A DNA stretch of 64,000 nt. It comes from Colocasia esculenta (lineage: Eukaryota; Streptophyta; Magnoliopsida; Alismatales; Araceae). The stretch lies in assembly GCA_014218235.1 (NCBI GenBank), contig CM024758.1:72116206-72180205 (forward strand), in the 5' to 3' direction. Under the pieces are notes generated by a model that searched no databases, was not told where the DNA came from, and saw only the letters and a list, made by a program, of their open reading frames with translations. Both the position numbers and the translations under genes were made by a program. Position 1 is the first letter of the stretch; every line of letters begins with the position of its first letter. Below, piece after piece: positions 22,290 through 33,952 of the stretch.

Positions 22290-23520
22290 TTGGTCCCCAA
22301 ATTCATATGATCGTGAGAGGAAAAGTGACTTACTGAATACTCTGGATAATTCCGTCGCATTAATGCTCAGGCTTCCATGTGCCTCTTCAACTTCGTAATT
22401 CCTCCATAATATCTTGACCCACGAGTATAGATCGATTTCGAAGCTATTGCATCTTCTTGTCCAATATCTTTATTGGCCTTTCTTCATAGGTCATGTCTTT
22501 GTTTAGATGATGTCATCATAGCTGATTACGTGTGACGGGTCATACACGCACTTCCTCACATTGACACATGGAAGACGTTATGTACGTGGAGAACTGGGGA
22601 GGTTAGTGCCAAACAATACGCCACCCTCACCACCTCTATCCAAGACCTCAAATGGACCTATGAATCTTGATCTTAGCTTACCCTTCATCCAAACCTTTGA
22701 AATCCGCGGGTCGGGGATACTTTGAGCATCACGTAGATCTCTGATCTAAAATTCTAAATCTCTTCTTCTTTTTCAGCATATCTCTTCTGCCTGGACTGAG
22801 CTATCTTAATCCTGTCTCTGATAATCTGTATATCTCTACTAGTTGTTTGTACCATCGGATCCCAGCCATTGCTGTTCACCTACTTCATTCCAGCACACTG
22901 GCAATCTACAGCTTCTACCGTACAGTGCTTCGAATGGTGCCATCTTAATGCTGGCCTGATAGCTGTTGTTGTAGGCAAATTTGATCAGGGCTATCTGCTC
23001 ATTTCCAATAGCCTTCAAATCTATGGGTGCAGGCACGTAGCATGCTTCCCACTATCTTTTGGTCCTTTCTGTCTGTCCATTCCGTCTGTGGGTGGAAGGC
23101 AGTGTGAAATTGAGTTTCGTGCCCATGCAGTCTGAGGTCCCTTCCAGAATCTAGAAGTGAATCTGAGTTCACGGTCTGAGATGAACACAGGGACTCGCAT
23201 GTAATCTCACAATTTCCTTCACATATAGTAGCTGCAAGCATCACACTCGCATTTACTCTTAATTCAAGGAATATGCGGACTTAGTCATCGGTCCCAATAC
23301 CCAGATAGATCAATCCACCACGAGTTCGGGGTAAACCCATGATGAAATCCAGGCCAATACTTTCCCACTTCCATTCTGGTATGTCCAGGGATCTGAGTAC
23401 AACCCGCGGATGACGGTGTTCAGCTTTTACCTGTTGACAGGTGAGGCAGTGTGGCGCATGCTCAGCCACCTCACGCTTCATGTTTGGCCACCAAATGCTC
23501 TTTTTATGTCCTGGTACCAT
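22290..23520 (-). pseudogene. pol: Gypsy-A integrase and chromodomain, broken
   Basis: On the minus strand, 23520-23281 encodes the integrase zinc-finger end and core start: WWPNMKREVAEHAPHCLTCQ, then WKWESIGLDFIMGLPRT with the first catalytic Asp. 23244-22999 and 23036-22839 carry FHPQTE, then FAYNNSYQASIKMAPFEALY and GRSCRLP. Further on, in pieces down to 22400, VAYRLALPP and EERPIKILDKKMQ are followed by a Trp-containing segment typical of a chromodomain. Frameshifts and stops separate the pieces. Confidence 0.87.
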
Positions 23521-25700
23521 CTTGGTTGCGCCTGGGTGTATGGTAACTTGGTCTTTTGGGCTTCATCCATTAGCTTTCTCTTCAGCTCCTCATTGTCAGC
23601 ACGCATGTCCTGGCGTGGAATAGTATTCTTCCATCCTCAGTGATGGAGAAATCTGGCTTGTCAGCTATGGTCTCCCTACTCTGACTAGAATTGATCATTT
23701 TCCTGCTGCTCTCTGATCTCGACAAGGATGTCGGGTTGAGCTCTAAGATTAGCCACTATCATCTTATCACTTCTCTTCTCGATGTTCAGATCCAACTGGC
23801 GAACTGTTCTAACAATTGCATCTCACCCATGACTAAACATGATAATGACGCTACTGTCTTTTCTACTAAGTGCATCGCTACTATATTAACTTTGCCTGGG
23901 TATATGAATGTTGAAATCAAAATCCTTCAAGTACCCCCTCTCTTTTGTCTCATATTAAGCTCTCCTTCTGAGAAAACAAGTACTTCAAGCTCTTGTGGTC
24001 GGAGTAAACAATAAATTGCTCCCCATAAAGGTAATGCCTCAAGATCTTGAGTGCAAATACCACGGTAGCTAATTCTAAGTCATGGACAGTGTTAACTTCG
24101 TGTGGCTTCAACTCCTTGATGAATAAGCTATCACCTTTTCATTCTGCATTAACACGCAGCCTAGACCGATTCTAAAGCATCAATGTAGACTGAGAATCCT
24201 TCTCCCTTGACCGGTAATGCGAGGACATGCAGATGTTAATAATTGCTTCAGGTCTGGAAGCTCTTCTCGCACTCCTTGCTCCAGACATAGGGGTTCTCTT
24301 TCCGGGGTAAGGCGCGTAAGAGGTACAATTATCCTGGAGAAGTCTTTATGAACCATCTGTAATAACTAGCCAGTCCAAGAAACCTTCTGATCTCAGTAAC
24401 ATTGGTCGGCCTTTCCCAGTTGAGTACAACTTCTATCTTGGAAGGATCGACAACGATACCATCCTTGAAATAACATGGCCTAGAAAGGACACCTCCTCGA
24501 GCCAGAATTCACACTTCTCAATTGGGTGTAGAGCTTGTTGTCCCTCAGATCTGTAGAGCAATCCTCAGATGCTCCTAATTTCTTCCTTGGTCTTGGAATA
24601 TATGAGAATATCATCAATAAAGACCACGACGAACTTGTCAGTATGGCCGATATATGCTGTTGTTCATTAGTTGCATAAAAGCTACAGGAGCATGGTTAGT
24701 CCAAAAGGTATGACTTCAAATTCATAATGACTATACCTGCTCCTGAAAGCTATCTTGTAAATGCTGCATCCTTTATTCTCATCTGCTGATATCCCGATCT
24801 AAGTCGCAATCTTAGAAAGTATTCAGCTCCTGAGATCTGATCAAATAATTCATCGACACGCGGCAAGAGGATACTGGTTCTTGATAGTGAGACTGTTCAA
24901 CTGTAGTAATCGATGCATAATCTCATGGATCCATCCTTCTTCTTGACGAACAACACTGGTGCTACCCCAGGAGAAGTACTTGGTCTAATAAAATCCTTTT
25001 CCCATATTTCCATTAATTGCTCCTTTAACTCTTTCAATTCAGACCGGGGACATCCGGTAGGGTTTGGCGTGATATCGGTGCGGCTCCAGGCATGAGATCA
25101 ATTGAGAAATTCACATCTCTCTCGGTGGATGCCTGGTAGCTCATCGTGAAAACACTCGGATATTCTTGCACTATAGAATGTTGATATCTTGGTTACTTTC
25201 TCTCTCAACTACAATGCGGCAAGAAATGCCACACAACCCTTTCTTATCATGTTTTGGCTTTTACAGCAGAGACGAGAGACAAGCCTCTTTTGTCTCGTCC
25301 CGTGAAGGTCAACTTAGGGAATTCACTAAAATAATCTCCCCTCTTCTACAATCACACAATCCTCATAAGTAGATAGCCAATACAATCAACACAAGCCTCA
25401 TAAGTATATAGCCATCGGCTCCCAGAATAACATCGTAGCCCTCCATGGGCATACAGATTAGGTTAGCTCTAAGGTTAAGTTTCACCACCTTAACATCAGC
25501 TAAAGGAAAATATTTATTCAACTAAGCCTTCTCTCCTAGTGGGTAGTGACAGGTAGTTCAAATTCCATAGAGCAGGTTTTTTCCTTTAAGTGTCAGCGAA
25601 TGCTTGTGATTAAGAATGCCTTGCGCCAGTATCAAACAAACAAAAGCTGACTGAGAGAAAACTGGTAAAGTACCTTCTATGACCCCACCATCCTCGATGG
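23521..25700 (-). pseudogene. pol: Gypsy-A protease, RT and RNase H, broken
   Basis: Recognisable minus-strand landmarks are a protease-like DTGA (25624-25640), the RT N-part with LCIDYRQLN-like residues near 24910, the RT catalytic box FIDDIL near 24600-24640, the thumb end ASYYRWF-like near 24360 and the RNase H segment DLELATVVFALKILRHYLYG near 24010-24090. Many single-base indels break the frame, so none of the enzymes can be made. Short ORFs on the other strand are shadows. Confidence 0.85.
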
Positions 25701-26660
25701 TCTCACCTTTCCTGCAAGGCTTGAAGTCTGCCAGCTTCTTTTGTCCTATGGACGCTTCCTTTCTTCTGCTCCTTTAACACAAGGCACTCAGAATGCGGTT
25801 ATACGATTTCCTCCGCATCGTAGGCAGTGCCTGCTTTTCTCTAGCATCAGCAGCATGTGACGAGGCTTGTCACAATGTTCACATTGGTCTTGTTGGTTTT
25901 GGGGTGTAGGTATCTTGGGCTTTCTTTCCTAGTTTGGCCCTCCAGTGATGTTGAACGGCCGCTTCTTGCCATTTGTGGGCTTTCTTGAGGAACCCGATGT
26001 TGGTTCCTTCTTGACCAATCTACCCTTGATGCGATCAGTGAGATCGGTCATATCTTCCAGCAATTGAGCATTCTTGACCATTCAGCATATGTCTGAATGT
26101 CTAGCGGTGCCAGTTGGGTAAATAAGAAGGCTTAAGCCCATTAGGAATCGCCTCGCCTTCATCTTTTCTGTGCTGACAGGTGATTGCATATCGAGCCAAT
26201 CGCGAAAACTGTGCTTCATATTCGCGACTGTAAGGTGCCTCTGCCTCAATGCAGCAAATTCCGAGGCTTTTCTCTCATGGACTCTTTTTGAAAAATATTT
26301 GGAGTTGAAATGCTCCTTGAACTCATTCATGTAAATTGTGCATCTGCTTTGGTTGCCTCAATGGACTCCCACCACGCACGGGCGTCCTGTTCAAGCTGGA
26401 ATGTGGCAAGTAAAAGCTTATCCCCATCCACGCATTGCATATGTAGATAATGCGCTAAGTCTCCTTGAGCCAGTTCTCTGCCTCATCAGGTCGTGGTCCC
26501 ACTGAATCGAGCGGCGTTCAAGTTGCAAAGTTCCTATGTAATTCACCAACTCCTCAGTTATTGTTGTTATTAGCTCGAGCAGCCTGGAGTAATGCCTGAG
26601 TAAGCTATTGGATTGTGTGTTGCATGTCACGTAGTTGGGCACGCTCCGCTACCATTACTA
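25701..26660 (-). pseudogene. gag: Gypsy-A gag, broken
   Basis: The best piece (26330-26082) encodes a Retrotrans_gag segment: FKEHFNSKYFSKRVHERKAS, then RDWLD. Upstream, 26642-26418 is the N-terminal part. Downstream, near 25795-25890, lie two CCHC-like half-knuckles (CEHCDK and CLRCGG), the nucleocapsid part. The gene lies directly inside the primer site, as expected. It is broken by frameshifts. Confidence 0.82.
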
Positions 26661-26845
26661 TTGTTTAAGTTTTCTTCAAACGAAATTTAAATGTAAGTCA
26701 TTGTTTTTGCACTAAGTTTGTGCGGTGTGTGGTTGATTTTTATCTTATTTACCCTTGGTTCTACCTATCTCACATAGGTACGGAATTTAGACCTCAATTC
26801 GAGGCAGGTCAAACCTAGATCATCCTATACTAAGAATAAACCTAG

Positions 26846-26857
26846 GCTCTGATACCA
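26846..26857 (-). other. Primer binding site of Gypsy-A
   Basis: GCTCTGATACCA on + is the reverse complement of TGGTATCAGAGC, complementary to initiator tRNA-Met. It lies four bases from the LTR start at 26862. The same site in the second contig is at 38509-38520. Confidence 0.93.
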
Positions 26858-26861
26858 AAAC

Positions 26862-29032
26862 TATAACGCCCCGACGCGGAATATCGGAGCAGAATTACAG
26901 TTATTAATAGTACAGAGCAAGAAGTAAATGACATACCATTGCACAACTGAAATATATCAAATAACTCTAATTATTAATAATCCAACCACTAACTATTGCA
27001 TCATTCCATCAGAGCCATAACTAGGGCCCAAAGTACTTATTGAATTCAAACTAATACATACTTACTGATTGACTACTAAACTAACTACTACTACGCCATG
27101 ATAGCTGATCGGGTCACTCCTGAGCAACATCCTCATCAGTCCTCCTCGTGAGTGTGGTCATATCCATCTGACTCACCTGAACGCAAGATATAAACACGCA
27201 TGATGAGCGAAAAATCTCCCAGTAGGACTTAATATCTCATGAGAACAAGCATGCTTAAAGTAATTAATGTCTTTAGGAGGCAGGATACGAGAACAAGTAG
27301 TCATGTATATCAGGAGAATGACGTAACAATAACGTGAAACATTAACACATTCACGAGAGTATAACATCACAAATTTTGGCCACATCACGAGATAGCAAGT
27401 AAACTAGTCACGATAGCAAGTAGGGTCGGTATTCTTTCAACCCCGAGTTCAAGTAACAACAAATGATTGATTGATTGTCATAGATTAAATCTTGCGTTCA
27501 TGCGTTAGGTGTATGCCATCACCCAGTCATTAGACCCTGCGAGTTATAGCCTTTTCAGTGCTCCTCCCAAGGACCAGATCGGGCCTTAAAATTTTGCCTA
27601 ACATAGTCATGTTTGTTATCTTAGACAATCAATTGTATGGCCAAATAGAGTACCAAGAAGAGATGAGAGTAATAGACAAAATGGATGAGAGTATAGAGTG
27701 AAGTGAACAGATGATGTAATGAATAGTAGATGAGATAAGGGTATAATCATAAAACACATTAACCACGATAGTAACAGTTGCATAGCACTAAGTCGGGTGC
27801 CAGCAGTCTGGTAGAAGTCAACACACCCACTAGCCGTGCTATGAACCATGCTAAATGGTCTGGCATGATCACAAGATAAGAGTGACACACTACGGCCGTT
27901 TGGATCGTACTGATCCCTGGGGTGTACGATTTAGGGTACAACCAGCTCGTCGCCTAAGGATGTGTGCCAAAGCCAAGAAGACTTACGGAGGCCTTGACAA
28001 GGATTCCTGGTCCATTCAGGAGTCTTCCCGATGGAGAGGTGGTCCATGACAAGAAAAGTGTGTAGAAACTGGTCCGTCGTGCCTCGAGTGCTCGAAGGCC
28101 GAGGGAAAGCGGTGACGATAATTGAAGCACGCAATTAAAATGGATACAAGTGGAAATAATTAATAGGGGGTTTAGTAATTTATTTTCTCTAAATTATCGA
28201 ATACATTATTGCATAATTTAATAGGATTTAATGGCAAACTTGAAGGTTATGTGTGTGCAAGTGTAAGAAATCGAAGAGCAAGTATAGTTGTGCATATACT
28301 TTTAAATTAATAATTTTCATGTAATTAATACTCATTATTAATTAACAAGTTATTATCTAGCATGTCAGCACTTGAACAGGGTCAAATTGACATAAAGATA
28401 GGGTTATATATGTAAATCTTATGTTCTGGTCACATTACTGAGGTTGCGACGTCGGCCTCTGTCGCGTTCAGGTCTCGACAGGGCTAACCGACGCGTTTCA
28501 GAGATCAGGTCGCGACGGGCTTAAAGGCCGCAATCTGGTCGCGACGCTACATCCGGTCGCATTCTGCTGAACTGGGTACTGGGGGAACCAGAGGGCAGTC
28601 GCGACCAGTCGACCTGTCGTGTTCAGATCGCAACGGGTCCTGGTGTTGCGACCCCTCTGAGGTCACGGCGGATCAGGCCGTCGCGACACCAGAAGGTGGC
28701 TCGAACCCAAAAAGGGGGTTTGCCCTTTTTTCCAGGTGGGTCTACATGATACAGGGCACTTAAAATTCGATAAAAATCGCACAGTGATCCAAAAATGATG
28801 AAACTAATTTTAAATGACCATAGACATGGAGATCTATCACTGGAAATGAACAATTAGAATCAATCATGTATAGACGTGTTTTGACTAGGTTACTTTTTGT
28901 TGACCTAATCATGCATAGGTCTAGGAATGATTTAACTCGCAGGCATGCTCATAGAATTTGGGCAAACTGGGCTTGTTAGAACCCTAACTACAAGCAATAT
29001 TTATGGTGTTTTTATCAAGGCATGAGCAAGAG
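26862..29032 (-). repeat. Gypsy-A 5' LTR, part next to the primer site
   Basis: It aligns with 19310-21480 of the other LTR and is cut by the T run of LINE-beta at 29033. The missing 0.8 kb continues at 53096-53862. The last 17 bases, 29016-29032, are the left copy of the LINE-beta target duplication. Confidence 0.9.
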
Positions 29033-29599
29033 TTTTTTTTTTTTTTTTTTGGCAAAAAATGGTCCTCAGGGCTTCAAACTAGGAGGGTGCCCCTCCCCCA
29101 AGGGGAGAATGGTCTCACTCCACCAGTAAGGTAGCCTGGGCCAAAATCTATTATGAGAATAATGATGTATTACAAGAAACTATGGGGCATACCCCTGTAA
29201 GAATCAAAATTAAGCGAAGCGAACATTAGGTAGGCCAATCTTATCAAGGACTGCTGGACCTTTAACAACATGAGGAAGCATAGAAAATGATGTAAAGATC
29301 CTATTTATTGGTTCCTGACACCCAATAGATGCGAAAGCATTAGCTACCTGATTCGCCTCCCTGAGAACATGCACAATATTAGAAGCTTGTTTATGGAAGG
29401 CAGTCAATGCAGCGCACCACCCCTGTGGCATTGCCATCCCAGAGCTGATTTCGAGTTGATGGAGCTAACTAAAATGGCCGAGTCGAGTAGATACAGGCAA
29501 TGTGAAAACCAAATTCTTCAGCCATATGAAGACCGTCATGTAATGCTCGGACTTCTGCCTGAGACTTGTACCATAACATGTTGGATCGAAATGGCAAAC
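29033..29599 (-). pseudogene. LINE-beta 3' end with RNase H fragment (left contig copy)
   Basis: The 18-base T run at 29033-29050 is the poly(A) tail of a minus-strand LINE. Upstream on that strand lies the C-terminal RNase H (RVT_3 type): SQAEVRALHDGLHMAEEFGF and NIVHVLREANQVANAFA, a motif typical of plant LINEs. The same sequence appears at 40697-41265. It is interrupted by Copia-2 at 29600. Confidence 0.85.
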
Positions 29600-30047
29600 T
29601 AGATGTCCTGGGGGGGGGGGTTGAATAGGACCTCTTGTCTCTTAAATTTTCATCTGAAATGCACAACACTAAATAGATGAGTTAGTACTTAGTGTGTGGT
29701 GTGTGATTCAAGTGTGAACTTGGCGGAAAAAATCACACAGAAATGCACAAGAGTTTATCCTGGTTCGGCCCTTCCCACATGGAAGTCCTACATCCAGTCC
29801 TAACCACTTGAGATTTCCACTATCTGCCAATAAATTGGCCTTCTCTCACCCTTGAGAGGAATTACAATCCCACTTGCTCCCAAGCAAGTCTTCCCTAAAC
29901 AGGGGTATAACAACTGCCTTTTACAAAGGCCTTCCCTACACAGGAGGGTAATGCAGAAATAGACTTATGCAGAATTAAACAAGAAACAAATGAGAGAGCT
30001 TGTGTGTTTACCTCAATACTGAGAACAAACTAGACTTCAGAAGGATT
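29600..30047 (-). repeat. Copia-2 LTR start, ending at the gap
   Basis: These are the first 448 bases of the Copia-2 left LTR. The sequence stops at the N run, and the same sequence appears complete from 41266. Confidence 0.88.
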
Positions 30048-30147
30048 NNNNNNNNNNNNNNNNNNNNNNNNNNNNNNNNNNNNNNNNNNNNNNNNNNNNN
30101 NNNNNNNNNNNNNNNNNNNNNNNNNNNNNNNNNNNNNNNNNNNNNNN
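30048..30147. other. Assembly gap of 100 N
   Basis: Exactly 100 N were placed between two contigs. 100 is a conventional scaffolding value for a gap of unknown size. The sequences on both sides overlap in content; see the entry for 30148-41719. Confidence 0.99.
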
Positions 30148-30505
30148 AATTTGAATCTCTGGGTCAAATGTGATCGATCTGCTGAAAGGGGCCGCCCTGG
30201 GAGGTTCTTGCGATTATGGCAGTCTGTAGGGCCTGCACGATATGCTGATCTCCTCCAGGGAAAAATAAGCATGGGCTCTCCAGCATCCGTGTTTTAAGGT
30301 GGGTGGATGGTGAGGGGATAGTTGGAGGTTAAGTGAAGACAGTAGAACCTGGGCAAAGGATGGTCTCTCCTTGTTATTTTTGATGACGCTTGAGCGTAAA
30401 CTCAGAAGGAGGGGTCGCACTGTCCCCACGTTGATGGCCACAAACCAGCAGAAGCCGACTCTGTGTTTTGAGAAGTGGTCGTAGGTCTGGCAAAGGATGG
30501 TCTCT
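30148..30505 (-). mobile_element. LINE-alpha 5' part (second contig)
   Basis: It corresponds to 18477-18842 and starts abruptly at the gap. It carries only the N-terminal portion of ORF1. Small deletions in G and C runs compared with 18520-18540 look like consensus errors. Confidence 0.85.
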
Positions 30506-30972
30506 GCTTTGTTTCTTGCCTCGCTCTGACGAGACGTGAGGGGTTAGACCTGGTCGAGGATAAGACGTCGGTGGGCGCACCTAACCTTTGACTATGGTAG
30601 TGTCTTCCGAAGCTAGTGTACCTTGTCCAGGGAGGGTATCCCCCTGTCTGTGTTGCTTGCCTTGTGGTGGTCACTACGAGCAGTCGACGAGTTCGACCAG
30701 GTTGTGTTTCCGTACCGTGCAAGTTGTAGCTTCGCTTATGCACTTCAGGTTATAGGTAGAAGATATAAACTACTGTTATTTTATTTATATATATAGATAT
30801 ATATATAATCTATATAATATATATTCTTCTGCCTGTTTGAGTTAGTAGGAGATTGTAGTCCCTACTGAGCTTTTATTGTGAAGCTTATCCCTTTCTTTTC
30901 CAGGTGAGAGCCTTCTCAGCAGCTGCAGGGCACGCGCTGGGCGGACGAGATGGGGCGGTAGTGGAGGTCCCT
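30506..30972 (+). repeat. LTR-like unit, right part (second contig)
   Basis: It corresponds to 18843-19309, with several one-base differences, and includes the TA tract. Confidence 0.75.
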
Positions 30973-33930
30973 TGTAATGCCCCGATGCAGAATATCGGAG
31001 CGGAATTACAGTTATTAAATAGTACAGAGCGAGAATAAATGACATACATTGCACAACTGGAAATAATATCAAATAACTCCAATTTTATTAATAATCCAAC
31101 CACTAACTATTACATCATTCCATCAGAGCCATACTAGGGCCCAAAGTACTTATTCAAATTCAAACTAATACATACTAATGATTGACTACTAAACTAACTA
31201 ACTACTATGCCATGATAGCTGACCGGTCACTCCTGAGCAACATCCACATCAGTCCCTCCTCTGAGTGTGGTCTATCCATCCGACTCACCTGAACACAAGA
31301 TGAAGATAGCGAAAAATCGTCCAGTAGGACTTAATATCTCATGAGAACAGCATGCTTAAAGTAATTAATGTCTTTAGGAGTAGGATCGAGAACAAGTAGT
31401 CATGTAATTCAGGAGAATGATGTAACAAGAAAACGTGAAACATTACACATTCATGAGATATAAACATCACAAGATTTGGCCACTCACGAGATGGCAAGTA
31501 AACTAGTCACGATAGCAAGTATGGGAGTATTCTTTCAACCCCGATTCAAGTAACCACAAATGATTGATTGATTGTCATAGATTAAATCTTGCATGTCATG
31601 CGTTAGGTGTATGCCTCACCCAGATCATTAGACCCCCGTGAGTTATAGCCTTTCAGGTGCTCCTTCCGAGGACCAGATCGGCCCTTATAATGTTGCCTAG
31701 CATAGTCATTTTTGTTATCTAGACAATCAATTGTATGGCCAAAATAGAGTACCAAGAAGAGATGAGAGTAATAGATGAAATGGATGAGAGTAGAGGTGAA
31801 AGTGAACAGATGAGAGTAATAACGAGTAGTAATGAGATAAGGGTATAATCGTAAAACAACATTAACCACGATAATAATAGTTGCATAGCACTAAGCCGGT
31901 TGCCAGCAGTCTTTTAAGAAGTCAACACGCGCCCACTAGCCGTGCTATGAACACAGGCTAAATGGTCCGGCGTGATCACAAATAGATGACACACTAGCCC
32001 GTTTGATCGTACTGATCCAAGGGGTGTAACGGGTTTTAGTACAACTAGCTCGTCGCTAAGGTCGTGCGCCAAGCCAAGAAGACTTACGATGCCTTGACAA
32101 GGATTCCCTGGTCCAGTCAGGAGTCTTCCCGGTGGAGAGGTGGTCCATGCCAAGAAAAGTGTGCAGAAACTGGTCCTTCGTGCCTCGAGTGCTCGCAGGC
32201 CGAGGGAAAGCAATGACATTAATTGAAGCGCACAATTAAATAGATACAAGTGGAATAATAAATAGAGAGCTTAGTAATTTATTTTCACTAAATTACCAAA
32301 TACATTATTACGTAATTAATAGGGTTTAAATGGCAAACATGACGGTTATGTGCGAAAAGGGTAAGAATCGAAGAGCAAGTATAGTTTCTGCATATAGCTT
32401 TTAAATTAATAATTTTCATGTAATTATACTCATTATTAATTAACAGTTATTATCTAGCATGTCAGCCTTGAACAGGGTCAAATTGACATAAAGATAGGGT
32501 TATATATGTAAATCTTATGTTCTGGTTGCATTACTGAGGTCGCGACGTCGGCCTCTGTCGCGTTTAGGTCGCGACAGGCTAACAACCGGTGCATTCAGGG
32601 ATCAGGTCGCCACGATCTTAAAGGCCGCATCAGGTCGTGACGCTACATAAATCCGATCACATTCTGCTGAACCAGGTGCTGGGTGAACCGGAGGGTGTCG
32701 CGACCAGTGGACCCTGTCTGTTCAATCGCGACGGGTCCTAGTGTCGCGACCCCCTCTGAGGTGCAGAGGATCGGGCCGTCACGACACCAGAAGGTTGGCT
32801 CGAACCCAGAAAAGGGGTTTTGCCCTTTTTTCCGGTGGTCTACATGATACGGGGCACTTAAAAATTCGAGAAAAATCGCACAGTGATCTGAAAATGATGA
32901 AACTAATTTTAAACGGCCATAAACATGGAGATCTATCACTGGAAACGAACAAATTAGAAATCAATCATGTATAGAACGTGTTTTGACTAGGTTACTTTTC
33001 ATTGACCTAATCATGCATAGGTCTAGGAAATGATTTAGTTCGCAAGGCATGCTCATAGAATTTATGCAAACTAGGCTCGTTAGAACCCACCCCTAACTAC
33101 AAGCAGTATTTTCTGTGATTTTTATCAAGGCATGAGCATGAGTAGATTCGAGGTTACAAGCAAAACAAAGGTTTCAGGCAAGACATGTCAACAGAGATTT
33201 GGGCAATTAATTTGCCCTCATGCAGAACAAAAAGGTGAAAAAGAGGGCTTTTGAAAGGGATCATGAAGACTACCTACCGAGGGTAATTTTTTACACGATT
33301 TAGCTTGAGAGATTGCCTACCTTTCTGTGGTTGACAAGAGAACTAGGGTTTGGTGACTAAAATGAAGAAGAAAAGCCAAGCTCCAGCCCTTCTCTTCCAA
33401 GCTCCCACGTCCCAAATCGCCTCCCCTTCGTCTCCCAAGACTCTAGACACGAACTAGGGTTTGGTGGGGGCGAATTGGTGGAGTTTTGATGGCTAATAGA
33501 GTCCTAACTTGCTAAAACTCTTCCTTCCCTTTTAAAATTCAAATTCCATATTTATCTCCTTCCCCTTCTACTATTATCCCCTATTTTTGACATAGGAAGG
33601 CTAATCTCGTGGGTATGGGTTTGGGAAAGGTTGGACTCTTTTAAAAGATTATATGACTTATTTAACATTTATCTTAGCCTCTTTCTATTTATTAATTAAT
33701 TATTTTCGAAATTGGGATAATTATTTTCCATCCATGATGGGGTCCTCTTATTAGGCCCATTTTTGTATTTGAGCCAATTACACAACCCCTTATTGATTTT
33801 AACTTGATGGGCTTGGGTTTAATTTCCCTTTTATTTCACTTATTTCTCATTTATTCTAGTTAATTCCTATTTATCTCATTTATTAAATAAAAAAATTATT
33901 TTATTTGAATTTAAAATCAAGGGTACTACA
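30973..33930 (-). repeat. Gypsy-A 3' LTR (second contig)
   Basis: It corresponds to 19310-22267 at a constant offset, and I saw no differences. The TCGCGAC cluster lies at 32536-32788. Confidence 0.9.
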
Positions 33931-33952
33931 TCCACCCCCTCTTACAAAGAAT

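Noticed and set aside
30030..30272. ORF running through the N gap
   Set aside because: It exists only because N codons are read as unknown residues; the two sides are different contig ends.
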